Shown here: one piece after another, positions 48,623 through 57,580 of the stretch
Numbering within the stretch: the stretch's first letter is position 1
Layout of the letters: each line of letters opens with the position of its first letter
DNA from: Streptomyces cacaoi
GTDB taxonomy: Bacteria > Actinomycetota > Actinomycetes > Streptomycetales > Streptomycetaceae
Reading direction: 5' to 3'
DNA: 64,000 nucleotides
Assembly (NCBI RefSeq): GCF_006539165.1
Contig: NZ_BJMM01000003.1
Span: 372,001 to 436,000 of the forward strand
Notes under the pieces: model-generated
Told to the model about the DNA's origin: nothing
The model's database searches: none
The model's input: only the letters and a program-made list of their open reading frames with translations
Program-made: the position numbers and the translations under genes

Positions 48623-49564
48623 GTGATCCCGCCACGCACCGCGCACTCGGCGCGCACCGTACGCCTCTCCCGCCGCTCCGGCCTGCGTACGGCAGCTGCC
48701 GCAGCGCTCGCCCTTCCCCTGGCAGCGCACGCCGTGACCGCGCACGCTGCCCCCGCGCCCGCGACGGACGACGCCCAGGACGGCCGGGCCCTGCGGACCA
48801 TGACCTTCAACCTCCGCTACGCCTCGGACACCCCGCCGCACAGCTGGCCCGAGCGCAGGCCCGTCACCCGCGCGCTGCTGCGCCGCGAGCGACCGCATCT
48901 CATCGGCACCCAGGAGGGGCTCTACGCGCAGCTCAGAGACATCGCCGAGGACCTCGGCAGACCCCGCTACGACTGGATCGGCACGGGCCGGGCCGGCGGC
49001 AGCCGCGACGAGTTCATGGCGGTCTTCTACGACACCCGGCGGCTGGCCCCGCTCGCCTACGACCACTTCTGGCTCTCCGACCGGCCCGAGCTGATCGGCT
49101 CGGCGACCTGGGGCAACACCGTGATCCGGATGGTCACCTGGGTACGCTTCCGCGATCTGGCCACCGGCACGGAGTTCTTCCACCTCAACACGCACCTCGA
49201 CCACCAGAGCCAGCACTCGCGCGAACGCTCGGCGGACCTCATCGGCGAGCGCCTGCGCGGCCTGGACGCGGGCCTGCCCCGGCTGGTCACCGGCGACTTC
49301 AACGTCCCGGCGCACGGCAACCCCGTCTACGACGCGCTGCTCACCGGCGCGGGGCTGACCGACACCTGGGAGGTGGCCGAACGGCGCGGCAAGCTGTACG
49401 CGACCTTCCACGGGTACGGACCCCTCGTTCCCGACGGGGACCGCATCGACTGGATCCTCGCCTCGCCCGGGGTCCGGGTCCGCCACGCCGAGATCAACAC
49501 CTACTCCCGCGACGGCCGCTTCCCCAGCGACCATCTGCCGGTGCAGGCCCTGCTGGAGCTGTGA
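48623..49564 (+). CDS. Secreted endonuclease/exonuclease/phosphatase-family hydrolase
   Basis: 313 residues; GTG at 48623 with GAAAGGAG upstream. A long twin-Arg-containing signal region (RLSRRSGLRTAAAAALALPLAAH) precedes the EEP fold: TFNLRYASD, GTQEG (Glu metal ligand), NTHLDHQS, TGDFNVP and SDHLPV. Family members cleave phosphodiesters or phosphate groups of nucleic acids, lipids or inositol phosphates. Probably secreted. Substrate unknown. Confidence 0.9.
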   Translation: MIPPRTAHSARTVRLSRRSGLRTAAAAALALPLAAHAVTAHAAPAPATDDAQDGRALRTMTFNLRYASDTPPHSWPERRPVTRALLRRERPHLIGTQEGLYAQLRDIAEDLGRPRYDWIGTGRAGGSRDEFMAVFYDTRRLAPLAYDHFWLSDRPELIGSATWGNTVIRMVTWVRFRDLATGTEFFHLNTHLDHQSQHSRERSADLIGERLRGLDAGLPRLVTGDFNVPAHGNPVYDALLTGAGLTDTWEVAERRGKLYATFHGYGPLVPDGDRIDWILASPGVRVRHAEINTYSRDGRFPSDHLPVQALLEL

Positions 49565-49639
49565 CCGGGAGCGCGGGCACCGGAAGCCGCCGCTCCTACG
49601 TCGGCTCACCTAGGACACTTGCCGTAAGGCAGGGCGCTA

Positions 49640-49683
49640 TCGGGTATGTGCCGTACGGCACACGCGGTACGGCACATACCCGA
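49640..49683. terminator. Long stem-loop between convergent genes
   Basis: Perfect 17-bp arms (TCGGGTATGTGCCGTAC and complement) with a 10-bp loop sit midway between the EEP hydrolase stop and the convergent HhH gene stop. It is long for a terminator but well placed to act in both directions. Confidence 0.75.
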
Positions 49684-49713
49684 GGCGCCCGTCCGGCGCC
49701 GGCAAGCAGCGGT

Positions 49714-50529
49714 TTACGAAGACTTGGACTTGGTGGACCCGGCCGCCTCCAGCACCTCGTCGGCCACCTTCGAGCTGAGCGACGCACGCACCAGCCCGGC
49801 CGCGAGCCCCGCCAGATCGTCCTGATCCACCAACTGCGCCAGCTTCCGCGCCGAGTCCGGCAGCCCCAGCCTGCCCGCGCCCTGGAGCGCCTTCTTGTCC
49901 AGGTACGGACGGAACTCCGGCCACACCGCCTGCGCTTCCCGCAGAAAGATGTCCACGCCGACGGGCCCGAAGCCCGGGATCTCCCGCAGCGCCGCCGCCG
50001 GGTCGTCGCGCTCGCGCAGCTTGCGCAGATCGCCGCCGTACTCGGAGAGCAGGAGTGCGGCACCCTGGCCCAGCATCGTCGCGGTGCGCTCGTCGTAGCG
50101 CCGGTAGCCGCCCTCACCGAGCGCGTCCACCCGCTGCTGCCAGGTCGCGTCCGCCATCCGCCGTGCGTCCCGCATCTTCGCGTCGGACAGGGCCCTTGCG
50201 CTGGCGACCGCGATGTCCGAGCGGATCCGAGCGCTCAGCAGCATCGCCAGGACGAGCAGCCGGTACAGCGGGGACGGGGTGTCACGCAGCGTGATCCCTG
50301 CCTCCGCCGCGTAGGTCTCGCCGTGCCGCTCCAGCAACGCGCGCACGATCGCGCGCTGCCGGGCCGTGCCGCCCCGGGTGCCGCCGCTGGTCGTCCGGCG
50401 GCTGCGCACCGGCGTCGACCGCTGCGTCTGCTTCGTCCGGCCCGGACCCGATGCGGTGGTCTTCGTGCGGCGCTTTCCGGTGTCGCGGCTCTTGGTGCCG
50501 CTGCCGCTCCTGCCACGTGTCGTAGCCAT
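49714..50529 (-). CDS. HhH-motif endonuclease III-like protein
   Basis: 271 residues; ATG at 50529. The first 55 residues are basic and Thr/Arg/Lys-rich. Then comes an all-helical domain with a helix-hairpin-helix (REIPGFGPVGVDIFLRE) as in DNA glycosylases of the endonuclease III group. I see no Fe-S Cys set, and the catalytic Lys/Asp of the HhH-GPD class is not obvious, so it may bind DNA without full glycosylase activity. Confidence 0.8.
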   Translation of the reverse strand: MATTRGRSGSGTKSRDTGKRRTKTTASGPGRTKQTQRSTPVRSRRTTSGGTRGGTARQRAIVRALLERHGETYAAEAGITLRDTPSPLYRLLVLAMLLSARIRSDIAVASARALSDAKMRDARRMADATWQQRVDALGEGGYRRYDERTATMLGQGAALLLSEYGGDLRKLRERDDPAAALREIPGFGPVGVDIFLREAQAVWPEFRPYLDKKALQGAGRLGLPDSARKLAQLVDQDDLAGLAAGLVRASLSSKVADEVLEAAGSTKSKSS

Positions 50530-50846
50530 GGGGTCCCTCCCTTCTCCGTCCCCGGGTCCCCGTCCGGCGGCGATCCACGCGGGGTTCGGCGCAGATGATC
50601 CCGTGTCACCGTCCGTGCACGCTCAGCGGCCACGCGGGGCGGACGAGCGGCTTACCGCTCTGGCCCCTCCCGAAAGCTGACGTGCCGTCAACCCGACCGC
50701 AGGGAAATGCAAATGGGCTTCGGGCCGGGGCCTGCGCTCGCCACGTACGAGGAGTGCACCTCGCGGTCGATGACCATCGGCCGCCGGTCCGTCCGCACCG
50801 CACACGGCCGGTCTCCTGGTCCGTCCACGGCCTCGTCGAAGACGGT
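50530..50846. other. Intergenic
   Basis: 317 bp upstream of the HhH gene and downstream of the small membrane gene. Frames in it lack ribosome sites. I see no clear repeat or promoter. Confidence 0.4.
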
Positions 50847-51305
50847 TCAGGTGACGGTGCGTCGTCCGGTGGCGCGGCGCGTGGGCGTGCGAAGTGTTGC
50901 CGCTGTCGCGGCGAGCAGGGCCAGGGTGAGGACGACGGCCATGAAGACCTGGCCGTGCATCCCGAGGACGAAGAGGGTCTGGGGGGCGAACTCCGGGTCG
51001 TAGGCGGCGGTGCCGGGGAACAGCAGTGCGCCGATCATGCTGAGCCAGGGGGTGGCCAGGATCGCGGCGGCGCACAACAGCCGGCCGCGGGGGTTGCGGC
51101 CCTGGCGCAGGGAGAGGGTCAGGCCGATGACGCCGAGGAGCACCGTCATCAGCATGTACTGGGCGTCGTGGAACTTGGCGTGGGGCGGCCAGCCGGGGTT
51201 GAAGGCGTGCTGGGCCGCCAGGTCGGGGACGACCAGATCGGCGAGCACGGCGCTGACTGTGGTGACGGCTCCGACGAGGGCGATCAGAAGGCGCGGGAGG
51301 GGCAT
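50847..51305 (-). CDS. Small four-helix membrane protein
   Basis: 152 residues; ATG at 51305. Four hydrophobic segments, with the conserved-looking HAFNPGWPPHAKFHDAQYM stretch between the first and second. The pattern is seen in small actinobacterial membrane proteins next to FAD monooxygenase genes. No activity is known to me. It lies 86 bp after the monooxygenase gene on the same strand. Confidence 0.75.
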   Translation of the reverse strand: MPLPRLLIALVGAVTTVSAVLADLVVPDLAAQHAFNPGWPPHAKFHDAQYMLMTVLLGVIGLTLSLRQGRNPRGRLLCAAAILATPWLSMIGALLFPGTAAYDPEFAPQTLFVLGMHGQVFMAVVLTLALLAATAATLRTPTRRATGRRTVT

Positions 51306-51391
51306 GAGGGTTGGCCTCTCGGGGTTCGTTGGCTCCCGGGGACGACGCGTTTCCGCGGAGTCGTGCGGAGGGGGTCTCCCCGGGGCGGGTG

Positions 51392-52495
51392 TCAGGGGGT
51401 CCAGGTGTAGGCGTCGGTGACCGAGCGGCTGAAGAGGGCGCGGGGCAGGAGGGGGAGAGCCGCATCCCGCAGGGTGATCAGGGGCGGGGACGTCCAGTGC
51501 GCGGGAGCGCCGGCCTGTCGGGAGCGGCGGGCGATCATCTGGGTGCGCGGTCTGCGGACGCGGTCGTATTCCTCCAGCCCCGCGGACACGTCGAGTGTGT
51601 CCACGGCCGCGGCGAGGGTGACCGCGTCCTCGAGTGCTTGGCAGGCGCCCTGTCCCAGGTTGGGGGCCATGGCGTGCGCGGCGTCTCCGATCACCGCCAC
51701 GTTTCCCGAGACGTAGGTGGGCAACTCGGGCAGCTCGTACGTGTCGTGCTGCAACACCGCGTCCTCGTCCGCGGTGTTCAAGAGCCGGGGGATGGGGCTG
51801 TGCCAGTGCGCGAAGCGTTCGCGTAGCCGGTCGAGGCGGGTACGGGTGCCGATCGGGGCGTCGGCGAGCGCGTAGCAGTAGACGCGGCCGTCGGGCATCG
51901 GCACGTGCCCGAATCGTTCACCTCGGCCCCACGTTTCCACACTTCCGGCGACGGGCTGGGGCGGCGTGAGGAAGCGCCAGGTGGTGTATCCGACGTAGCG
52001 CGGCCCGGGAGCGTGGGGCCAGAGGGAACGCCGTGTCGTGCTGTGCACGCCGTCGGCACCCACCACGAGATCCGCGGTGGAGGTGCCGCCGTTGTGGTGC
52101 ACCGTGCCGTCGGGCCGCACCTCGTGCACCTCGGTGCCGGGCCGCAGCGCCTGTGCGGGCACGGCCGCGCGCAGGAGGTCGACCAGGGCGGCCCGGTGCA
52201 CGGTCACCCACTGACCGAAGCGGCGTTTGAGGTCGTCGACGTCGTTGCGGATCAGCCAACGCCCGTTCGCGCGGCGGATGCCCGCCGGTGGATCGGCCGG
52301 CGGGCCGGAACGCAGGTGAGCGCCGAGGCCCAGCGTGTCCAGCGCGCGCAGACCGTTGGGCTGAAGTGATATGCCCGCACCGATCTCGGTGAATGCGGGG
52401 GCACGTTCGAGAACCTCCACCTGCCGGCCGCGTTGGTGGAAGGCGACGGCCGCGGTCAGCCCGCCTATGCCACCTCCCACGATGAGCACCTTCAT
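51392..52495 (-). CDS. FAD-dependent aromatic monooxygenase
   Basis: 367 residues; ATG at 52495 with GGGAGGTGG upstream, just before the dinucleotide-binding motif VLIVGGGIGGLTAAVAFHQRG. The FAD motif GDAAHAMAPNLGQGACQALEDA is near residue 285. These PHBH-fold enzymes hydroxylate aromatic or polycyclic substrates with NAD(P)H. It is divergent from a TetR gene, suggesting a substrate- or drug-inducible unit. It may modify an antibiotic or degrade an aromatic compound. Confidence 0.92.
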   Translation of the reverse strand: MKVLIVGGGIGGLTAAVAFHQRGRQVEVLERAPAFTEIGAGISLQPNGLRALDTLGLGAHLRSGPPADPPAGIRRANGRWLIRNDVDDLKRRFGQWVTVHRAALVDLLRAAVPAQALRPGTEVHEVRPDGTVHHNGGTSTADLVVGADGVHSTTRRSLWPHAPGPRYVGYTTWRFLTPPQPVAGSVETWGRGERFGHVPMPDGRVYCYALADAPIGTRTRLDRLRERFAHWHSPIPRLLNTADEDAVLQHDTYELPELPTYVSGNVAVIGDAAHAMAPNLGQGACQALEDAVTLAAAVDTLDVSAGLEEYDRVRRPRTQMIARRSRQAGAPAHWTSPPLITLRDAALPLLPRALFSRSVTDAYTWTP

Positions 52496-52640
52496 CGCCG
52501 AGCCTCCCGTGTGGTCGTCGACTGCCGGGGCCGGGACGGGCCGCGGCGGACATGGGCGGACCTGGACAACCTCCACCACACGGCTGTGACGAGCACTAAC
52601 GCTCCGGAAAAGACCCACCGCCAGTGCTCCACGCTCACTC

Positions 52641-52674
52641 CTTAGACCTACTAGGCTGGCTTAGGGGTAGTAAG
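52641..52674. promoter_or_regulatory. Candidate TetR operator region
   Basis: Between the divergent monooxygenase and TetR genes lie CCTA-C-TAGG (52647-52655) and CTTAGGGGTAGTAAG (52660-52674), both partly palindromic, plus CTTAG repeated at 52641 and 52660. The segment is much less GC-rich than its surroundings. It is the likely control site for both genes. Confidence 0.5.
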
Positions 52675-52743
52675 TAACCATAGGTGTCATAGGGTGTCAA
52701 CAGCCAACGGCCGGCAGGCCAAGGGAGCGACAAGAGGGGCGAG

Positions 52744-53445
52744 ATGGCCGCAGGGACCAGCAGCAGGCGGGAGAGGCTGCGCCGGGCGACACTTGAGGAG
52801 ATCCACACGGCGGCGCGCAGGCTTCTGGTCGAGCAGGGATCGGCCGCCGTGACCATCAACGCCGTCGCCAGGCAGGTGGGCATGAGCGGCCCGGCTCTGT
52901 ACCACTACTACGCCAGCCACGACGAGTTGGTCGGCGCGGTGACAGCGGACTTCTTCCACGAGTTGGCCACCGCCATGGAAGGCGCCCGTGACGCCCGCGC
53001 CGACGCGCCGGTCGGCGAGCGCATCCTCGCGGTCTGCCGAGCCCTGCGCGCCTGGGCGAGCACCCACCCCGCCGAGTTCGGCTGGATCTTCGCCAGCCCG
53101 ATCACCCCGTCCAACCGGCGGCCGGACTCGGTACGCCACCAGGCCGGGCAGCGTTTCGAGCACGTCCTGCTGGACCTGACGGTCGAGTTGTGGAGGACGC
53201 GCCCCTTTCCGGTGCCCGACCTGGCCGACCTCCCCGAGTCACTGCGCGAGCAGCTGACCGCGTACTCCGCCGCCATCGACGGGCGCCTGCCACCCGAGGC
53301 CGCGCACGTCTTCCTGTCCTGCTGGACCAGGCTCTACGGGCTGCTGTGCATGGAGGTGCTGCACCAACTGGACTTCGCCTACTCCGACCTGGAACCCGTC
53401 TTCGAGGAATGCCTACGCGACCTGGCCGACACCCTCGACCTGTGA
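52744..53445 (+). CDS. TetR-family transcriptional regulator
   Basis: 233 residues; ATG at 52744 with AGAGGGGCGAG upstream. Helix-turn-helix VTINAVARQVGMSGPALYHYYASHDELVGA and a TetR_C-type (WHG-like) ligand domain. Probably represses the divergent FAD monooxygenase and itself. Confidence 0.92.
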   Translation: MAAGTSSRRERLRRATLEEIHTAARRLLVEQGSAAVTINAVARQVGMSGPALYHYYASHDELVGAVTADFFHELATAMEGARDARADAPVGERILAVCRALRAWASTHPAEFGWIFASPITPSNRRPDSVRHQAGQRFEHVLLDLTVELWRTRPFPVPDLADLPESLREQLTAYSAAIDGRLPPEAAHVFLSCWTRLYGLLCMEVLHQLDFAYSDLEPVFEECLRDLADTLDL

Positions 53446-53447
53446 GG

Positions 53448-53920
53448 GGTGTCCGTCACACCGATGTGCCCGTGCCCGCACGCTCTGGCTGGAGGAGGAC
53501 GAACGGCACCCGGGCGCCCCGTTCTTCGTGAGGAAGCGCGCCGCCGGACGTCATGCCCTGCGCCGACGGGGGCAACCGGCTCCACGCGGCCACCGCCGCC
53601 GAACGCGCCCGGCTCGAAGAGGGCACCCAGGGCGTACTGGCCCGTCTCCACGGCCAAGCGCCGGTGGAGCAGGCGGACTTCCTCGCCGTGCCGGGTACGG
53701 GCGGCACCCCGCTGCGCCGCCATGTCGCGGCACGGCGCGCCTACTGCACCTGGGTCGTCTCCGGTCGTCCGCGCTCACCCGTCATCGAGCGCGGATTCGA
53801 CCGGTCGGCGGCCAACTGGCCCGAGGACGGGGCGAAACGGTGCTGTGCTGGGGCGACGTACGCATCGGCAACATCGTCTTCGACGGTTTCGCGCCGACGG
53901 CCGTCACGGCGCCCACCGGC
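53448..53920 (+). pseudogene. Decayed phosphotransferase-family gene (APH-like)
   Basis: Pieces of one kinase-like protein are read in different frames. HTDVPVP is in one frame, then TLWLEEDERHPGAPFFVRKRAAGRH, then (from about 53555) ERARLEEGTQGVLARLHG through RRHVAARRAYCTWV to FDRSAANWPED, then back in the second frame GETVLCWGDVRIGNIVFDGF. The last piece holds the Mg-binding loop region of aminoglycoside/choline-type phosphotransferases. About 130 N-terminal residues and the C-terminal part are missing. At least three frameshifts make it nonfunctional. The next 190 bp up to 54111 contain nothing I recognise. Confidence 0.8.
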
Positions 53921-54111
53921 GGCGCTGACGCACCGGGGCCGGCCGTGACGAGCGGGGCCGGCCCTGAGCAGCGGTGCCGGTGCGACGGGCCGGGGCCGAG
54001 GGTGAACCGCTGTGTCCGGCCTGCCGGTTGCCGGCCCGGCCGGTGGCCCCGGGGTCTCCGTCCGCCCGGCGCCGTGCTCCGGCTCCGGGCGTCTGCTCGA
54101 CGGGCGTCGGC

Positions 54112-54543
54112 TCAGCGCAGCGCGGGCACCCGCGCGCGCCGCACGGGCCGCGAGCCCGGACCCCCGACGTGGGAGAAGGGCTGCATGCGCCAGTCCAACC
54201 CCTCGGGCAGCGTGAGCAGTTCACCGAGGCCGCGCTCCCGGGCCTCGCCCTCGTCGCCCCCGGACGGAGCGGCGTCCGCCACGGGCCGCCCCGACCCCTG
54301 GCAGACCGTCAGGCCGAACGGATCCCAGGGCGACGCGCACAGCGCGTGCCGGGGCAGCGTCTCCTCCTCGGCCAGCAGCGCGATCGACTGCCGGCAGTCC
54401 GGGCAGTCGACGCGGTAGCTCTCGTAGGTCCCGCCGTCGAGTTCGCCGGGTTCGGCGCCCTCCTGATCGGCGTCCTGACCAGTCTCGGCAGTCGCTGCCG
54501 CCGCGTCCCTGCGAACAGCCTTGAGCGACTTCATCGTGCGCAT
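54112..54543 (-). CDS. Conserved hypothetical protein with Cys motif
   Basis: 143 residues from the ATG at 54543 (GAGGGGG upstream); an ATG at 54534 is also possible. An acidic N-terminal half is followed by DCPDCRQSIALLAEEETLPRH and CASPWDPFGLTVC, a Cys arrangement that could bind zinc. The basic C-terminal end may be a read-through tail. Divergent from the AsnC gene. Function unknown. Confidence 0.65.
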   Translation of the reverse strand: MRTMKSLKAVRRDAAAATAETGQDADQEGAEPGELDGGTYESYRVDCPDCRQSIALLAEEETLPRHALCASPWDPFGLTVCQGSGRPVADAAPSGGDEGEARERGLGELLTLPEGLDWRMQPFSHVGGPGSRPVRRARVPALR

Positions 54544-54651
54544 GCAAATCCCCCTCGGGTGGACCCGGCCGGGCTGGGCTCCGGCCACAGCAAGCAATTC
54601 CCGTCGTGCCAGGCGCATAATCGCGACGCCTCGCGGGACACGGTTGCGCGG

Positions 54652-54678
54652 GTGTGGCCTTGCTCACACGGTTGTGTG
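54652..54678. promoter_or_regulatory. GTGTG/CACAC inverted repeats upstream of AsnC gene
   Basis: GTGTG (54652), CACAC (54665) and GTGTG (54674) make two overlapping inverted repeats, and ACACGGTTG is repeated directly at 54638 and 54667. They lie about 100 bp before the regulator start and may be its own binding sites. Confidence 0.35.
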
Positions 54679-54777
54679 CGGGCGTGCCACCGGCGCTCTC
54701 AGCACCGCCGCGCCACCGAGCGGATCCGGCCACCACCGGTGTGCCCTCCGGCCCGCGGCACAGTACGGTGAACCGCT

Positions 54778-55218
54778 GTGGAGGAACTGGACCGTCAGAT
54801 CGTGGAACTGCTCGTCGAGGACGGGCGGATGAGCTACACCGACCTGGGCAAGGCCACCGGCCTGTCCACCTCGGCCGTGCACCAGCGGGTACGCCGCCTC
54901 GAACAGCGCGGCATCATCCGCGGTTACGCCGCGCTCGTCGACCCGGAGGCCGTCGGCCTCCCGCTGACCGCGTTCATCTCCGTCAAACCGTTCGACCCCA
55001 GCGCCCCGGACGACATCGCGGACCGGCTCGCCGAGGTCCCCGAGATCGAGGCGTGCCACAGCGTCGCCGGCGACGAGAACTACATCCTCAAGGTGCGCGT
55101 GGCCACGCCCATCGAGCTGGAGCACCTGCTGGCCCGCATCCGCACCCTCTCCGGTGTCTCCACCCGCACCACCGTCGTCCTCTCCACCCCCTACGAGGCC
55201 CGGCCGCCCCGGGTGTGA
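54778..55218 (+). CDS. Lrp/AsnC-family transcriptional regulator
   Basis: 146 residues; GTG at 54778. N-terminal helix-turn-helix (MSYTDLGKATGLSTSAVHQRVRRLE region) and C-terminal RAM domain with LPLTAFISVKP and the GDENYILKVRV strand for effector binding. It senses an amino acid or related molecule. Located 69 bp upstream of an amidohydrolase gene on the same strand, which may be its target. Confidence 0.93.
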   Translation: MEELDRQIVELLVEDGRMSYTDLGKATGLSTSAVHQRVRRLEQRGIIRGYAALVDPEAVGLPLTAFISVKPFDPSAPDDIADRLAEVPEIEACHSVAGDENYILKVRVATPIELEHLLARIRTLSGVSTRTTVVLSTPYEARPPRV

Positions 55219-55287
55219 GCGCCGGCGGCGGTCCGCGGCCGGCACCCCGGGCGCCGCACCACCCCCGCCGGGCGGGAGACTGTCCCC

Positions 55288-56925
55288 ATGAGCGACAGCA
55301 CCGCCCCCTCCCGGTCCCGCACCGTCCTGCTGCGCGGCGGCGAGGTCCACAGCCCCGCCGACCCCTTCGCCACCGCGATGGTGATCGAGGGCGACCGCAT
55401 CGCGTGGATCGGCACGGAGGGGGCAGCCGACTCCTTCGCCGACGGCGTCGACGAGGTCGTGCACCTCGACGGCGCCCTCGTCACCCCGGCGTTCACCGAC
55501 GCACACGTGCACACCACGGCCACCGGTCTCGCACTCACCGGGCTCGACCTCTCCGGCGCCCCCACCCTCGGCGAGGCCCTCGCCCGGATCCGCGCGTACG
55601 CCGCGGCACGCCCGCACGACGAGGTCCTGCTCGGCACCGGCTGGGACGCCGCGGCCTGGCCCGAGCAGCGGCCCCCCAGGCGCGCCGAGCTGGACGAGGC
55701 CACCGGCGGCAGGCCCCTCTATCTGACCCGTATCGACGTCCACTCCGCCCTCGCCAGCACGGCGATGCTCGACCTCACCCCCGGCGTCACGGCCCGCGAC
55801 GGCTACGGCGAGGGTCCGCTCACCGGCGATGCGCACCACGCCGTCCGGGAAGCCGCGCACGCCACTCTCTCCCCGCGCCGTCGTGCCGAGGCCCAGCGGG
55901 TCGCCCGCGCCCACGCCGCCTCCCTCGGCATCGGCGCGCTGCACGAGTGCGCCGGGCCGGAGATCTCCAGCGAGGACGATCTGCGCCAGCTGCTCGACCT
56001 GGCCGCGGCCGAGCCGGGACCCCGTGTGCACGGGTACTGGGCCGAACCGGTCAGCTCCGCAAAGGACGCCGATCGCATCCGCGAACTCGGAGCCCTCGGT
56101 GCGGCCGGAGACCTGTTCGCCGACGGCTCCCTCGGCTCCCACACCGCACACCTGTGCTCCCCGTACGCCGACGCCCCGCACAGCACCGGCACGGCGCACC
56201 TCGACGCCGACGACATCACCGCACACGTCGTCGCCTGCACCGAGGCCGGCCTCCAGGCCGGGTTCCACGCCATCGGCGACGCCGCCGTCCGGGCCGTCAC
56301 CGACGGCATGCGCCGCGCCGCCGAGAAGGTCGGCACGGACCGCGTCCGAGCCGCCCGGCACCGCGTCGAGCACGCCGAGATGCTCACCGAGGAGACCATC
56401 GCCGCCTTCGCCGAACTCGCCCTCACCGCCTCCGTGCAGCCGCGCTTCGACGAGACCTGGGGCGGCGAACACGGCATGTACGCCCGCCGCCTGGGCACCG
56501 AGCGCGCCCGCACCCTCAACCCGTACGCCGCGCTCCTGCGCGCCGGGGTGCCCCTCGCTCTCGGCTCCGACAGCCCCGTCACCCCGCTCGGCCCCTGGGA
56601 GACCGTTCGCGCCGCCGCCTTCCACCACACCCCCGAGCACCGCATCTCGGTGCGCGGCGCGTTCACCGCGCACACCCGCGGCGGATGGCGCGCCATCGGC
56701 CAGGACGATGCCGGTGTCCTCGCGCCCGGCGCCCCCGCCGACTACGCGGTCTGGCGCACCGGGGCCCTCATCGTGCAGACCCCGGACACCCGCGTCGCCA
56801 ACTGGTCCACCGACCCGCGCTCCGGCACCCCCGGCCTGCCCGACCTGACGCCCGGCGCCGACCTTCCGGTCTGTCTGCGCACCGTGGTCGGCGGGGAGAC
56901 GGTGTACACCCGGCCGGACGAGTGA
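55288..56925 (+). CDS. Amidohydrolase (YtcJ-like)
   Basis: 545 residues; ATG at 55288. Metal-dependent TIM-barrel hydrolase: first ligands in TDAHVHT, a His in GFHAIGD, another in RHRVEHAE and Asp in LGSDSPV, as in the YtcJ/formamide amidohydrolase 3 group. The substrate is unknown; relatives cleave cyclic or linear amides. It may share a transcript with the AsnC regulator. Confidence 0.92.
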   Translation: MSDSTAPSRSRTVLLRGGEVHSPADPFATAMVIEGDRIAWIGTEGAADSFADGVDEVVHLDGALVTPAFTDAHVHTTATGLALTGLDLSGAPTLGEALARIRAYAAARPHDEVLLGTGWDAAAWPEQRPPRRAELDEATGGRPLYLTRIDVHSALASTAMLDLTPGVTARDGYGEGPLTGDAHHAVREAAHATLSPRRRAEAQRVARAHAASLGIGALHECAGPEISSEDDLRQLLDLAAAEPGPRVHGYWAEPVSSAKDADRIRELGALGAAGDLFADGSLGSHTAHLCSPYADAPHSTGTAHLDADDITAHVVACTEAGLQAGFHAIGDAAVRAVTDGMRRAAEKVGTDRVRAARHRVEHAEMLTEETIAAFAELALTASVQPRFDETWGGEHGMYARRLGTERARTLNPYAALLRAGVPLALGSDSPVTPLGPWETVRAAAFHHTPEHRISVRGAFTAHTRGGWRAIGQDDAGVLAPGAPADYAVWRTGALIVQTPDTRVANWSTDPRSGTPGLPDLTPGADLPVCLRTVVGGETVYTRPDE

Positions 56926-57580
56926 CGCGACCGCGGCCATACGGCCGAACGAGGACGGCCCGGCCTGTCGCGGCAGCGCCCCGTTCTCCGCACTGACCTG
57001 CCGGTTTCCGTAAAACCCGCAGGCCGGCGGGCTGTTGACAGAAAACGTCGGTGCACGGGTAGGTTCGGCCGGGTCCACCACAGGACGTCCGGCCGGGAAC
57101 CTCCCCGCGCAGTCGTCGAACGCCGCTGGGCCACGTGTGGTGCGCCGCACCGGCACACCACCACCTCGAAGCCAGGTCCAGCGCCCGCGGCACGCGGGCG
57201 GGCTGGGACCGACGGGCCGGCAGGTGTGACCCGGGACGGGGCCCGGACGCTCAGTAGACAACGGCTTTCGGACGGTCCGCAGCCAGCGGGCCCCAGGTCG
57301 GCCCGAAGGGCACCGGGCCCCGACCCGCAGAACCGCACCGGCACGGCACGGCACGCCACGGCGCGGCACCTCCGCCGCTTCCGCCGGTTCTCCCCGCCGC
57401 CCCGGCTGTCCGGTTCTCCCGCTTTCCGGCGCCGGGACGAGCCCGGCCAATGGGACGCTCCGCCGCCTTGCGGCCCCTTCCGTTGTTTTCGCCTGCTTTC
57501 CCATCCCCCGGCCCGCGGGGCAGCCGACGCGTTGTACGGTCACCTCACCACCGCAACGACCTGCAAGGAAGGCCGCGACC
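56926..57580. other. Long intergenic region upstream of lnt
   Basis: 655 bp with no supported gene; the two plus-strand frames here look random in composition. TTGACA at 57035-57040 with TAGGTT at 57060-57065 (19-bp spacer) is a possible promoter, but 516 bp from the gene. C/G tracts such as repeated GGCAC near 57340 are present. A long leader or a small RNA cannot be excluded. Confidence 0.4.
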
